Assembly: GCA_031253995.1 (NCBI GenBank)
Contig: JAIRVG010000049.1
Span: 1 to 64,000 of the forward strand
Length of the DNA: 64,000 nucleotides
Direction of reading: 5' to 3'
Origin: Paucimonas sp.
GTDB lineage: Bacteria > Pseudomonadota > Gammaproteobacteria > Pseudomonadales > Pseudomonadaceae
The position numbers were made by a program, and so were the translations under genes. Positions 52,593 to 62,359 of this stretch are shown piece by piece; position 1 is the stretch's first letter; the number at the start of each line of letters is the position of its first letter. The notes under the pieces are model-generated. The model made no database searches and was not told the DNA's origin. It saw only the letters and a list, made by a program, of their open reading frames with translations.

Positions 52593-54215
52593 CTATGGCT
52601 GCCCGACCACCCCAACCTCCCGCGCATACCCCTGCCACGCCTGCTTCATCCGCGCGAACCGCTCCGGCTCGCGCGCCGACAGGTCCTCCATCTCCCCCCG
52701 ATCCCGCGCAACATCGAACAACTGCCAGCGCACCGGCTGCGGCGGCGTACCGGGCATGACCCACGGCCGCAGGCCCAGCAGCTTCATATCGCCGTCCCGG
52801 TAATACAGGCTGCCGAACAACTCCCCGGCCAGCGGCCGCGGCGGCATGGCTTCACCACGCAACATCGGCAACATCGAACGCCCGGTAATCGGGTGCTTCA
52901 CCTGCCCGTCATAACGATCCCCCGGATCCGGCAACCCGGCCAGCGCCAGGAAGGTCGGCGCCAGGTCATCGACCCGCGCCACACCCCGCTCCACACCCTG
53001 CCGCCCCAGGGCCTTGGGCATGTGCACGATGGCCGGCACGCTGATCCCGCCCTCCGCCGTACTGCCCTTGAACAGACGCAACGGCGCTGCGCTGACTTCC
53101 GCCCAGCGCAGCCCGTAGTCGATCTGCGAGCCGCGACGCCCGAGATTCTCCAGGCGGTTGTCGGTATCCGGCCCCGCCGGATAGAACTGCTCGTGCCGCT
53201 CCCCCGCCGCGCCGTTGTCGGACATGAACACGATCAGCGTGTTGTCGTACTGCCCGGTGCTTTTCAGGTACTCCAGCAAACGCCCGATGCTGTAGTCGAG
53301 GTTGTCGACCATCGCCGCGTAGATCTCCATCTTGCGCGCCTCGACCTGGCGCTGCGCCGGGCTCAGTTGCGCCCAGCCCGGCAGGTCCGCAGCCACCGGC
53401 AGGGTCTGTGCCGCAACGAACTCCGCCGGCAGCAGGCCCTTGTCGCGCAGGCGCTCGATCCGCGCCTGGCGGACCCTGTCGTAGCCCTGGTCGTAGCGCC
53501 CGCGATACTTGTCCAGCCAGGCTTCCGGCGCCTGCAACGGCCAGTGCGGTGCGGTGAAGGCGGCGTAGGCGAAGAACGGCTTGCCGCTGTCCTGGCCATG
53601 GCGCAGGTAGCCGATCAGCTTGTCGGTGTAGAAGTCGCTGGAATAGAAGTCATCCGGCAAGTCCACCGGCTGGCCATTTTCCCGGTAGGTGATCTGCTCG
53701 ATTTTGGCCTTGGCCACCGCCGGCGGCTTGAAGTGCACGCCACCGCCTTCGAGCAGGGTGAACGACTGCTCGAAGCCCCGCCGGTCCGGCCCCTGCTCCG
53801 GCGCCAGGCCCAGGTGCCACTTGCCCACCATGCTGGTGCGATAGCCACCGTCGCGCAGCAGCATGGCGATGGAGTGGGCCTGCTGGTTGAGGTAGCCCTC
53901 GTAGCCCGGCTTGCCGCGCTGGAACGGCTGGATGCCCTCGGCCATGGTGCCGAGGCCGGCGAGGTGGTTGTCGGTACCGGACATCAGCATCGAGCGGGTC
54001 GGCGAACAGGTGGGCGCCGCGTACATGTTGGTGAGTTGCAGGCCGTTGGCGGCCAGCTGGTCGAGATTGGGAGTAGCGATCTCGCCGCCGAAGGCGCCGA
54101 GGTCGGAGTACCCCAGGTCATCGGCGACGATCAGCAGGATATTGGGCCGCTCGGCGGCGCTGACGACGGCCGGTGCCAGGCAGGCCAACGCGGCAAAGAG
54201 AAGGGAAAGACGCAC
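52593..54215 (-). CDS. Type I sulfatase (arylsulfatase family), periplasmic
   Basis: A 540-residue sulfatase with a signal peptide (MRLSLLFAALACLAPAVVSA, GTG start at 54215 with GAGG 5 bases before). The metal site is NILLIVADDLGYSD, and the formylglycine motif is TCSPTRSML with Cys70 as the residue to be modified. Later parts are GKWHLGL and the FMSDNGAAGE metal loop. It should remove sulfate from an aryl or alkyl sulfate ester in the periplasm. It is the last gene of the long operon, 14 bases after the cyclase. An anaerobic-type maturase or FGE encoded elsewhere would be needed. Confidence 0.88.
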   Translation of the reverse strand: MRLSLLFAALACLAPAVVSAAERPNILLIVADDLGYSDLGAFGGEIATPNLDQLAANGLQLTNMYAAPTCSPTRSMLMSGTDNHLAGLGTMAEGIQPFQRGKPGYEGYLNQQAHSIAMLLRDGGYRTSMVGKWHLGLAPEQGPDRRGFEQSFTLLEGGGVHFKPPAVAKAKIEQITYRENGQPVDLPDDFYSSDFYTDKLIGYLRHGQDSGKPFFAYAAFTAPHWPLQAPEAWLDKYRGRYDQGYDRVRQARIERLRDKGLLPAEFVAAQTLPVAADLPGWAQLSPAQRQVEARKMEIYAAMVDNLDYSIGRLLEYLKSTGQYDNTLIVFMSDNGAAGERHEQFYPAGPDTDNRLENLGRRGSQIDYGLRWAEVSAAPLRLFKGSTAEGGISVPAIVHMPKALGRQGVERGVARVDDLAPTFLALAGLPDPGDRYDGQVKHPITGRSMLPMLRGEAMPPRPLAGELFGSLYYRDGDMKLLGLRPWVMPGTPPQPVRWQLFDVARDRGEMEDLSAREPERFARMKQAWQGYAREVGVVGQP

Positions 54216-54229
54216 GCGAACCTCACTTT

Positions 54230-55021
54230 TTATTCTTCGAAGATGGCCACGGCACGGACGAAGCCGGCGGAGGCATGCTTGATCTTGTACGGGAAGCACG
54301 ACACCAGGAAACCACTGGCGGGCAGGCTGTCGAGATTGGCCAGTTTTTCCATCTGCCCGTAGCCGATATCACGACCGGCCTTGTGCCCCTCCCAGATGAT
54401 CGAGGCATCGCCGCTCTCGGCGAAACGCTGGCGGGTGAAGCTGAACGGCGCATCCCAGCTCCAGGCATCGGTGCCCACCACGCGCACGCCGCGGTCCAGC
54501 AGGTAGAGCGTGGCTTCTCGGCCCATGCCGACCCCGGCGTCCAGGTAGCCGGGCTGGCCGAACAGGCTGCCGGCACGAGTGTTGACCAGGACGATATCCA
54601 GCGGCTGCAGGTCGTGGCCGATACGCGCAAGCTCCGCCTCCACCTCGGCAGCGCGCACCACATGGCCGTCGGGTAGATGACGAAAGTCCAGCTTCACTCC
54701 GGGCTGCAGGCACCATTCCAGGGGCAGTTCGTCGATGCCGAAGGCCGGCTTGCCGCCGTCGGTGGTCGATGCGTAGTGCCAGGGCGCATCCATGTGGGTG
54801 CCGCTGTGGGTGGTGATGCTCAGGCGCTCGGCGGCCCAGGACTCCTGGCCGGGCATCTGCTCAAGGGCAAGGCCGGGGAACATGGCGGCCATCTCCGGCC
54901 AGCCCTGCTGGTGGTCCATGTAGTCGATCTTCGGCAGCAGCGGCGTCGGATCGGTGTACGGGTTGTTGTCCAGGGTCACCGACAGGTCCACCAGGCGGCG
55001 TTTGCGGGTCAGGCTCATCAC
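54230..55021 (-). CDS. Cyclase-family metal-dependent hydrolase (kynurenine-formamidase-like)
   Basis: The 263-residue protein belongs to the PF04199 cyclase family: motif THSGTHMDAPWHY with metal-binding His72, His76 and Asp78, preceded by DLSVTLDNNPYTDP. Related enzymes are kynurenine formamidase and isatin hydrolase, which open an amide or lactam/lactone. Its start overlaps the upstream epimerase stop by 4 bases. In this operon it would hydrolyse an amide, lactam or lactone intermediate. The precise reaction is unknown. Confidence 0.83.
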   Translation of the reverse strand: MMSLTRKRRLVDLSVTLDNNPYTDPTPLLPKIDYMDHQQGWPEMAAMFPGLALEQMPGQESWAAERLSITTHSGTHMDAPWHYASTTDGGKPAFGIDELPLEWCLQPGVKLDFRHLPDGHVVRAAEVEAELARIGHDLQPLDIVLVNTRAGSLFGQPGYLDAGVGMGREATLYLLDRGVRVVGTDAWSWDAPFSFTRQRFAESGDASIIWEGHKAGRDIGYGQMEKLANLDSLPASGFLVSCFPYKIKHASAGFVRAVAIFEE

Positions 55022-56016
55022 GATTCCTCTTGGGCAAGCATGTGGGTTGTGCGGGAGGTGCGCGGACGGAGATCGAGGTTCAGCGCCCGGCGCACCAGGG
55101 TCCGCGCCGTGCCGTCGTGACGGAAGCCACGTTCGCGGGCGATAGGGGTGCGCAGCGGCGGGAAACGACCGAACAGGGCTTCCAGGCCGGCATCCGGCTG
55201 GTAGGCGACGAGGGCCCGGCGCTCATCGCCGAACACCTCGGCCAGGGCATCCACCACTTCGGCGATGGACAGGTGCAGGACCGGCAGTTGCCAGACCCGC
55301 GACGGGTCGTCGGCGCCGAGGTCGAGGCCGGCGCCCAGCAGCAGGTTGTCGACGCAGCAGGCCGCCGACATCCACCACGCGGTGGCGGCCGGCGACACCG
55401 GGCACAGGTACGCCTCGCCGGCGGCGAAGCGCTGCAACAGCTCGCTCATGAAGGCCGAGCGCAGGCCGCTGCCATCGCCGGGCCGGGCGACGATGCCGGG
55501 CAGGCGCAGGGCTCGACCGTCGAGCTCGCCACGGCGGGTCAGGTCGCTCAGTTGCTGCTCGATCATCAGCTTGTGCGCGGCGTAGGACAGCGCCGGGCGC
55601 GGGCGTTGCTGCTCGTCCATCCGCGCCGGCAGCTCGCCGCCGTACACCGCGACGCTGCTGGCATACACCAGCACCGGCGGCTGGCGGGCATTGCGCAGCA
55701 GTTCCAGCAAATGCAGGCTGGCCAGCAGGTTCACCTCGCGGCCCAGGGCGTAGTTGTCCTCGGCCGCCCCGCCGGCGATGCTGACCAGGTGGAAGACCAC
55801 GTCGATGCCATCGGCCAGGCCGCGGCGCAGCAGCGCCGGGTCGGTGATGCTGCCGCTCAGGTAGCGCAGGCGCGGATCCTGGGGAAAGCCGTCGAGACGC
55901 TGGTCGAGCAGCAACAGGGTGTCGATGCGCCGCCCCCGCAGCTCACCGGCCGCCAGCAGGCGCTGTACCAGCAGGCGGCCGAGAAACCCGGCGGCCCCGG
56001 TCACCATCACGCGCAT
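55018..56016 (-). CDS. NAD-dependent epimerase/dehydratase (DenD-like)
   Basis: The 332-residue extended short-chain dehydrogenase has the nucleotide motif VTGAAGFLGRLLVQRLL at about 4-20, an active-site Tyr in LSYAAHKLMIEQ (YxxxK), and SSVAVYG. The pattern is nearest to D-erythronate dehydrogenase (DenD) and related hydroxyacid oxidoreductases. It overlaps the FAH-family gene by 10 bases and the cyclase gene by 4. It may oxidise a hydroxy intermediate of the pathway. Confidence 0.82.
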   Translation of the reverse strand: MRVMVTGAAGFLGRLLVQRLLAAGELRGRRIDTLLLLDQRLDGFPQDPRLRYLSGSITDPALLRRGLADGIDVVFHLVSIAGGAAEDNYALGREVNLLASLHLLELLRNARQPPVLVYASSVAVYGGELPARMDEQQRPRPALSYAAHKLMIEQQLSDLTRRGELDGRALRLPGIVARPGDGSGLRSAFMSELLQRFAAGEAYLCPVSPAATAWWMSAACCVDNLLLGAGLDLGADDPSRVWQLPVLHLSIAEVVDALAEVFGDERRALVAYQPDAGLEALFGRFPPLRTPIARERGFRHDGTARTLVRRALNLDLRPRTSRTTHMLAQEES

Positions 56017-56999
56017 GGCACACCTGCCCGGACCACCTGCTGGTCGATGGCGCCGAACAGCGGCGAGCCGTCAGCGCAGCGCGCCTCCATCCCCACCCGC
56101 TCGCCGAATTGCAGGAACGGCGTTGCCGGTGCGCCCTGCTCGATCATTTCCACGGCACGGCGTTCGGCGATGCAGGCCGAGCCGACGCTGCGATCGGCGT
56201 TGGACACGGTGCCGGAGCCGATCACGCTGCCGGCGCTCAGGCGCCGGGTCAGCGCCGCATGGGCGATCAGTTGATGGAAGCCGAAGTGCATGGCGCCGCC
56301 ATGGGGATGACCGAACCACTGGCCATTGCGCGTCACGTTCAGCGGCAGGTGCACGCGGCCGTCGCGCCAGTCCTGGCCCAGCTCGTCCGGGGTCACCGCC
56401 ACCGGGGCGAAGGCGGTCGACGACTTGGCCTGGATAAAGCCGAAGCCGGTCTTCATTTCTCGCGGGGCCAGGGCGCGCAGGCTGACATCGTTGACCTGCA
56501 GCACCAGGCGCACATGCTTCAGCGCCTCGGTGGCGCTGCAGCCCAGGGGCACCTCGTCCACCACCACGGCGAACTCGCCTTCGAAGTCGATGCCATGGGC
56601 TTCGCTGGGCAGGGCGATGGCCTGGCGCGGGCCGAGAAAATCGTCGCCCGCGCCCTGGTACATCAAGGGCGTGTCCTCGACGCCCTCGATGGGGTCGAGG
56701 TGGAAGGCCCGTTGCATCAGTTCGCCGTGGCTGAGGAAGCACGAGCCATCCAGCCATTGCCAGGCCCGCGGCAACGGCGCCATGACCTGCCCCGGATCGA
56801 AGGCGAAGGCACCCTCGACGCTGCCGTGGCCCAGCGCCGCGTAGCGCGCCTGCAGCAGCGGCTCGACATGCGCCCAGTCGTCCAGGGCCGCCTGCAACGT
56901 CGGGGCGATGTCGTTCGCCGCCACGGCCCGCACCAGGTCGCGGGACACCAGGAGCAGCCGGCCATCGCGGCTGCCATCCGCCAGGGTCGCCAGCTTCAT
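56007..56999 (-). CDS. Fumarylacetoacetate-hydrolase-family protein
   Basis: A 330-residue FAH-family enzyme. DDFLGPRQAIALPSEAHGIDFEGEFAVVVDEVPLG contains the metal-binding Glu/Glu/Asp pattern, and GSGTVSNADRS matches the C-terminal substrate loop of fumarylacetoacetases. These enzymes cut a C-C bond in a diketo acid produced by ring cleavage. The start overlaps the cupin stop by 4 bases. It suggests the operon degrades an aromatic or other ring via a dioxo acid. The substrate is not known. Confidence 0.85.
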   Translation of the reverse strand: MKLATLADGSRDGRLLLVSRDLVRAVAANDIAPTLQAALDDWAHVEPLLQARYAALGHGSVEGAFAFDPGQVMAPLPRAWQWLDGSCFLSHGELMQRAFHLDPIEGVEDTPLMYQGAGDDFLGPRQAIALPSEAHGIDFEGEFAVVVDEVPLGCSATEALKHVRLVLQVNDVSLRALAPREMKTGFGFIQAKSSTAFAPVAVTPDELGQDWRDGRVHLPLNVTRNGQWFGHPHGGAMHFGFHQLIAHAALTRRLSAGSVIGSGTVSNADRSVGSACIAERRAVEMIEQGAPATPFLQFGERVGMEARCADGSPLFGAIDQQVVRAGVPCA

Positions 57000-57565
57000 G
57001 GGCGCACCTCCAGGCCGTCGGCGTAGCAGCCGTCGACAAGGATGAAGACCATCCGCGCCATCGCCTCGGTGCGGTTGCTCCAGGCGTGGTTGGTGCCGCG
57101 CTGGACCACGATGTCGCCGCGCTTGAGGTGCACGTCCTCGTCATCGAGTACCAGCCACACCTCGCCTTCGGTGACGATGCCGTAGTCGAGGGTTTCGGTG
57201 CGGTGCATCAGCTTGTGCTTCGAGGCGCCGTTGCCGGTGCCGGCATGGGACTCGCCGATCTCGGCGAACACCGCGGCCGCGGCGGCATCGCTGACCTGGT
57301 TCTGCACGCTGTCCGGCGGGATGTCCACCACGCGGATCAGGCTGCCCAAGGGGGCCGGGCTGAGTTGCAGCGGCTTGCGCGTCGGGTCTTCGCCGTTGTC
57401 CAGCGGCGCCGGGCTGGCGTCGCTGCGCCAGATCTCGTGGAAGACCGTGCCGGGTACCGCCTTGAGTTCGATGCTGCTGGGCACCGCGCCAACCAGCGCG
57501 GCCAGGGCCGTGCCGGCGGCGCTATGGCCGGTGACGACACGTTTGAAAGGAGGAAGTGCTTGCAT
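56996..57565 (-). CDS. Cupin-domain protein
   Basis: This 189-residue protein has a single cupin in its C-terminal half: HKLMHRTETLDYGIVTEGEVWLVLDDEDVHLKRGDIVVQRGTNHAWSN, with metal-ligand candidates in HRTETLDY and NHAW. Length and layout match small cupins in gentisate-like and salicylate-like clusters, which may act as dioxygenases, isomerases or sensors. It lies between the MFS and FAH-family genes. Enzymatic role unproven. Confidence 0.82.
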   Translation of the reverse strand: MQALPPFKRVVTGHSAAGTALAALVGAVPSSIELKAVPGTVFHEIWRSDASPAPLDNGEDPTRKPLQLSPAPLGSLIRVVDIPPDSVQNQVSDAAAAAVFAEIGESHAGTGNGASKHKLMHRTETLDYGIVTEGEVWLVLDDEDVHLKRGDIVVQRGTNHAWSNRTEAMARMVFILVDGCYADGLEVRP

Positions 57566-57586
57566 GGTGACTCCGGGGAATGCGGA

Positions 57587-58780
57587 TCAGGACAGGGTCG
57601 GCGCGGACGCCGCCAGTGGACGGAACAGCCGGGGCAACGCCAGGCAGGCCAGGGCCAGCAGCAGCTGCGCAACGGCGACCAGGGCCAGGGCATGGGGCAG
57701 CGCGGCGGGGGCGCCGCCGGTGAGGCCGAGCACCACCAGCGGACTGATGAACTCGCCCGCGAACAGCGCCGCGGTGAAACCACCGGTGGCGCGACCGCGC
57801 TGGGCGAAGCTGGCCTGGGCCATCACCCAGGTGATCAGGGTCGGCAGCATCAGGCCGATGCCGAGGCCATTAAGGGCGACGGCGAAAGTCAGCAACAGCG
57901 GACTGTCGGCACGGGCCATCAGCAGGCCGCCGAGACCGGCCATGGCGAAGGCCAGCAACAACAGATGCGGGCGTGCACGGCGGGCCAGCAGGCGGAAACC
58001 CAGGGCACCGAGCAGCACGCCGAGCTGGTTGGCGCCCATGACCATGCCGATCTGTTGCGGCGAATCGATATGCAGCAGGCCGAGCAGGAAGCCCGCCTGC
58101 ACCGGGACGATGAACAAGCTGACGCCCGCCAGCAGGGTCAGCAGGTACAGCGGCAGCAGCGCGCCCCAGGGGAAGGCCGCAGGCGCGCTGTCGGTCGCCG
58201 TCACCTGGGCCGGACGCTCCCACAACAACCAGGCCATCAGCGGCAGCATCAGCAGGCCGACGCCATACAGGCTGTAGGGCGTGCGCCAGTCGTCCTGGCC
58301 CAGGGCTCCACCCAGCGCGATGAACACCGCCGCCGACAGCGAAGTGCAGACCATCTGCAAGGCGAACAGACGCTCGCGCCGGGCGCCCTGGTAGTAGTCG
58401 CCGATCAGGGTGGTGCAGCAGGTCATGATTCCCGCCTCTGCCAGGCCGAGCCCGGCGCGGCTGGCGACGATGGCCGGCAAGGACTCCAGCCACAGCGGCA
58501 GCAGTCCGAACAGGCTGTAGAGCAGCATCGAGCCCAGCAGCAGCGGCTTGCGCCCGAGCCGGTCGGCGATCAGCCCGGCGAACGGCGCCAGCAGCGCGAT
58601 CACCAGCGCCGGGATGGTCAGGCTCACCGGCACCAGCACGGCCACCAACGGATCCTCGGCGAAGTGCGCCTGCATGCGCGGCAGCACCGGCGCCAGCAGC
58701 ACCGCGCCAAGCACTGGCAGGCAGCTGCCGAGCAACAGCAGCAGGGACTGGGGCAGCCCTGCCTGGGGTTGGTCACGCAT
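57587..58780 (-). CDS. MFS transporter
   Basis: The 397-residue protein has 12 hydrophobic spans and the MFS loop 2-3 motif GLIADRLGRKPLLLG (near residue 65). It is an inner-membrane carrier, of the broad sugar/aromatic-acid or drug-exporter class. Its start overlaps the RND gene stop by 8 bases. It probably imports the operon's substrate or exports a by-product. Confidence 0.85.
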   Translation of the reverse strand: MRDQPQAGLPQSLLLLLGSCLPVLGAVLLAPVLPRMQAHFAEDPLVAVLVPVSLTIPALVIALLAPFAGLIADRLGRKPLLLGSMLLYSLFGLLPLWLESLPAIVASRAGLGLAEAGIMTCCTTLIGDYYQGARRERLFALQMVCTSLSAAVFIALGGALGQDDWRTPYSLYGVGLLMLPLMAWLLWERPAQVTATDSAPAAFPWGALLPLYLLTLLAGVSLFIVPVQAGFLLGLLHIDSPQQIGMVMGANQLGVLLGALGFRLLARRARPHLLLLAFAMAGLGGLLMARADSPLLLTFAVALNGLGIGLMLPTLITWVMAQASFAQRGRATGGFTAALFAGEFISPLVVLGLTGGAPAALPHALALVAVAQLLLALACLALPRLFRPLAASAPTLS

Positions 58781-61193
58781 GGGACACCTCGGTTTCTTCG
58801 ATGGTCGCGGGGGTGCGGGAAGCGGCCGGCCGCACCGGCAGCAGGAAGCGCGCCAGGGCCGGCAGCAGCACCAGCGCGCCGACCATGTTCCAGACGAACA
58901 TGAAGGCCAGCAGCACGCCCATGTCGGCCTGGAACTTGATCGGAGAGAACATCCAGGTGCCGACGCCGATGGCCAGGGTCACGCCGGTGAGCATCACCAC
59001 CTTGCCGGTGGAGACCAGGGCGCGGTAATAGGCCTCGGACAGGCTGGCGCCCTGGCGCAGGTGGCCGAGCAGGATGCTCATCACGTACAGCGCGTAGTCG
59101 ACGCCGATGCCGACGCCCAGGGCGATCACCGGCAGGGTGGCGACCTTGACGCCGATGCCGAGCCAGACCATCAGCGCCTCGCAAAGAATCGAGGTGAGCA
59201 CCAGCGGGATCACCGCGCACAGGGTGGCGCGCCAGGAGCGGAAGGTCAGCAGGCACAGCAGCAGCACCGCGCCGTAGACCCAGAACAGCATCTCGCGGTT
59301 GGCCTCGCGCACGACGATATTGGTGGCCGCCTCGATACCGGCGTTGCCGGCGGCGAGGAGGAATTTCACCTCAGCGGTGTCATTGGCCGCCGCGAAGGCC
59401 TGCACGTGGTCTACCAGCCGGGTCAGGGTCTCGGCCTTGTGGTCGGTGAGGTAGACGTACAGCGTCAGCAGGCTGCAGGACTCGTTGTACAGGCCGCGGG
59501 GCGCGCTGGCGGTGATCATGTTGAGCATCGCCTGGTTGTTCTGCAGCTCGTACCACTTGGCGTTGCCCTCGGACAGGCCGACGGTCATGCGCCGGTTGAG
59601 CAGGGCCAGGGAGTTGGTCGAATCCACCCCCGGCAGACTGCGCAGCTGCCAGTCCAGCTCGTCCACCTTGCGCAGCACGTCGTAGCGGGCGCAGGCGCCG
59701 GCCGGGGTCTGCACCATGATCGCGAACAGGTCGCTGCTGGCACCGTAGGCGCGGGTCATGAAGGCATCGTCGCGGTTGTAGCGCGAATCGGCGCGCAGCT
59801 CCGGGGCACCGGCATCCAGGTCGCCGATGGCCAGGTGCAGGCTGACCGCAAAGCCCACCACCGCCATCGCCAGGCTCACCACGATGCAGCCCGCCGCCCA
59901 GCGCTTGCGGGTGAACAGGTCGAGGAAGCGCCAGAACGGATGACGGGCGCCGCCGGCCTCCTCGGCCCGCTCGCTGCGCAGGCTCAGTTGCGCGGCGCGG
60001 GGGCTGACGCCGACATAGGACAGCAGCACCGGCAGCAGGATCAGGTTGGTGAAGATCAGCACCGCCACGCCGATGCTGGCGATCAGCGCCAGGTCCTGGA
60101 TCACCTGGATCTGGATGATCATCAGCACGGCGAAGCCCACCGCGTCGCAGAGCAAGGCGGTGAGGCCGGCGAGGAACAGCCGGCGGAAGGTGAAACGCGC
60201 AGCAACCACCCGGTGCATGCCGCGGCCGATGTCCTGCATGATGCCGTTCATCTTCTGCGCGCCGTGGCTCATGCCGATGGCGAACACCAGGAACGGCACC
60301 AGCACCGAGTAGGGATCGAGCTGGAAGCCCAGCAGCGGCAGCAACCCCAGTTGCCAGACCACCGCCACCAGCGAGCACAGCACCACCAGCACGGTGCTGC
60401 GCACGCAGCGGGTGTAGGCGTACAGCACCGCAGTGGTGATGAGGATCGCGGCGGCGAAGAACAGCAGGATCTGCTGCAGGCCGTCGATCAGGTCACCGAC
60501 CTTCTTGGCGAAGCCGGTGATGTGGATGTCGATGCCGTCGCCCTGGTACTCGCCCCGCAGCTGTTCGAGCTGGCCGGCCAGCACTGCGTAGTCCAGTGGC
60601 TTGCCGTCCGGGGTACGGGCCAGCAGCGGCACCTGGATGATGCTGGAACGCTGGTCGAAGGCCACCAGCTGACCGATCTCGTTGGACAGCTGCACGTTGC
60701 GCCGCAGCTCGGCGAGGGACGCCGGGCTGCCGTCGTAGTCGTCGGGGATCACCGGGCCGCCGTCCAGGCCTTCCTCGGTCACCGAGACCCAGCGCGTGGC
60801 CGGAGTCCACAGCGACTTCATGTAGGCGCGATCCACCCCCGGCAGCAGGTAGATGCGCTCGCTCAGGGCCTGCAGGGTGCGCAGGTAGCCGGCGTCGTAG
60901 ATATCGCCCTTGGGATTGGCCACGGCGATGCGCAGGGCGTTGCCCAGGCCGGACAGTTCCTGCTGCCGCTCCAGGTAGTTGGCGATATAGGGATGCCCGG
61001 TGGGGATCATCTTCTCGAAGCTGGCGTTGAGCTCCAGGCGGGCCGACTGCCAGCCCAGCAGCGCCGTGACCAGCAGGCACAGCAACAGCACCCAGTGCCG
61101 GTGGTTGAACAGGGCCCGCTCCACCAGCGAACCGGAGCGCGGGTCGAACGCCTCCGGGCCGACGGGGTCGGGATGGCGGCTAGCGCAATTCAT
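58773..61193 (-). CDS. RND-family (MMPL-type) transporter
   Basis: An 806-residue membrane protein with two repeated halves: one span at about 35-52 (HWVLLLCLLVTALLGW), a large periplasmic loop, then five spans, repeated. GVGIGVDYALYVMSILLGHLRQG is the hallmark of the second half. The ATG at 61193 follows GGAG by 8 bases; an upstream GTG is less likely. Proteins of this type travel with DUF1329, DUF1302 and YCF48-like genes and are proposed to move lipids, sterols or other hydrophobic molecules. Substrate unknown. Confidence 0.87.
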   Translation of the reverse strand: MNCASRHPDPVGPEAFDPRSGSLVERALFNHRHWVLLLCLLVTALLGWQSARLELNASFEKMIPTGHPYIANYLERQQELSGLGNALRIAVANPKGDIYDAGYLRTLQALSERIYLLPGVDRAYMKSLWTPATRWVSVTEEGLDGGPVIPDDYDGSPASLAELRRNVQLSNEIGQLVAFDQRSSIIQVPLLARTPDGKPLDYAVLAGQLEQLRGEYQGDGIDIHITGFAKKVGDLIDGLQQILLFFAAAILITTAVLYAYTRCVRSTVLVVLCSLVAVVWQLGLLPLLGFQLDPYSVLVPFLVFAIGMSHGAQKMNGIMQDIGRGMHRVVAARFTFRRLFLAGLTALLCDAVGFAVLMIIQIQVIQDLALIASIGVAVLIFTNLILLPVLLSYVGVSPRAAQLSLRSERAEEAGGARHPFWRFLDLFTRKRWAAGCIVVSLAMAVVGFAVSLHLAIGDLDAGAPELRADSRYNRDDAFMTRAYGASSDLFAIMVQTPAGACARYDVLRKVDELDWQLRSLPGVDSTNSLALLNRRMTVGLSEGNAKWYELQNNQAMLNMITASAPRGLYNESCSLLTLYVYLTDHKAETLTRLVDHVQAFAAANDTAEVKFLLAAGNAGIEAATNIVVREANREMLFWVYGAVLLLCLLTFRSWRATLCAVIPLVLTSILCEALMVWLGIGVKVATLPVIALGVGIGVDYALYVMSILLGHLRQGASLSEAYYRALVSTGKVVMLTGVTLAIGVGTWMFSPIKFQADMGVLLAFMFVWNMVGALVLLPALARFLLPVRPAASRTPATIEETEVSHA

Positions 61194-61198
61194 GACAA

Positions 61199-62293
61199 TC
61201 ACTCCGAAGCGGAAACAGCGGGCTGGGCAAGGCGCGACAGCCCGGTAAAGCCGGCGAACACCAGGCTGCCGTCGGCGGCCTGGATGGCGGCCGAGACCGG
61301 TTTGCGCAGGGGCTCGAAGGCGGGGCTGAGGCCATCCCGGGCACTGGCGAACAGGCCGCCGGCCTGGTTGGCCAGGAGCACGCGGCCGTCGGCCAGGACG
61401 ATGGCGTCGCTGTAGGAGACCGGGGCCAGGGTCGGCAAGGCCTCGGCCTCGGACGCACCGGCAGGCAGGACGAAGGCATTGCCCTTGAGCCCGCCGATCA
61501 GCAGCGCGCCGTCGGCGCGGGGCGCCAGGGTGAACAGGCTGCCGCCGTAGGGGCTGGGCAGTTGCCGGAAGTCCTCGCCATCGGCGGAACGGGCCAGGTA
61601 GCCCTGCTCCCCGGCCAGCACCCAGGCATCACCCTGGCGGGCGATGGCGTAGAGATGCAGGCCGTCGGGGTTGTCGATGCGGCCCATCAGCGAATGCCAG
61701 TGGGCACCGCCGTCGGTGCTGCGCAGGGCCAGGCCATAGGCGCCGACCACCAGCACGTTGTCGGCATCGCTGGCGGCGATGGCGAGGAACGGCTTGTCCG
61801 CCGGTTCCGCGGCGATGCGCTCCGCGGTCTCCAGGCGGGCCTGGGCCAGCTCCTCGTCCAGCGCCGCCGGCAAGGCACGCCGGGCTTCCTCCAGTTCCAG
61901 GCGCGCCGCCTCGCGGCCATCCAGCTGCACCTGCCAGCTCTGGCCGCCATCGCGGCTCGCCAGCACCACCCCGGCATGGCCCACGGCCCAACCGCTGCGG
62001 GCATCGACGAACTGCACCGCGGTCAGCCCGACGGACACCGGCACCGGCACCTGGCGCCAGTGCTGGCCATTGTCGTCGGACAGCAGGATCAGGCCCCGCT
62101 CGCCCACCGCCACCAGCCGCTCGCCGGCCCGGGCCAGGGCGGTGTACACCGCCTTCTGCGGGTTCGGCACCTGGGCCGCCGGGCTGTCCAGCACATCCCC
62201 CACCGCCCCGCGGTGCAGCGACGCCTGGGCCAGGCACGACCCCGACAAGGCACAGGCCAGCAGCAGGCCGCTCAACTGAAGCACTCTGTTCAT
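61199..62293 (-). CDS. YCF48-like beta-propeller, exported
   Basis: The 364-residue protein has a signal peptide ending in SGSCLAQ and several BNR/YCF48-like repeats (LLSDDNGQHWRQV, LASRDGGQSWQVQL, LRSTDGGAHWHSL). This family (photosystem II assembly factor homologues) acts as a scaffold. The ATG at 62293 follows GAGG by 5 bases. The RND gene starts 5 bases after its stop, supporting a shared complex. If the Cys in SGSC is a lipobox cysteine, the protein would be a lipoprotein, which fits a membrane-bound role. Confidence 0.82.
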   Translation of the reverse strand: MNRVLQLSGLLLACALSGSCLAQASLHRGAVGDVLDSPAAQVPNPQKAVYTALARAGERLVAVGERGLILLSDDNGQHWRQVPVPVSVGLTAVQFVDARSGWAVGHAGVVLASRDGGQSWQVQLDGREAARLELEEARRALPAALDEELAQARLETAERIAAEPADKPFLAIAASDADNVLVVGAYGLALRSTDGGAHWHSLMGRIDNPDGLHLYAIARQGDAWVLAGEQGYLARSADGEDFRQLPSPYGGSLFTLAPRADGALLIGGLKGNAFVLPAGASEAEALPTLAPVSYSDAIVLADGRVLLANQAGGLFASARDGLSPAFEPLRKPVSAAIQAADGSLVFAGFTGLSRLAQPAVSASE

Positions 62294-62359
62294 ATTCACC
62301 TCGAATCCAGTCCTGGCAGGAGGACGCCGGGCGGCGCCCTCCCCTCGCTCGCCGCAGCC

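Noticed and set aside
58548..61415. 955-codon plus-strand frame opposite the RND transporter
   Set aside because: Composition Gln/His/Ala/Gly-rich, no domains; antisense shadow.
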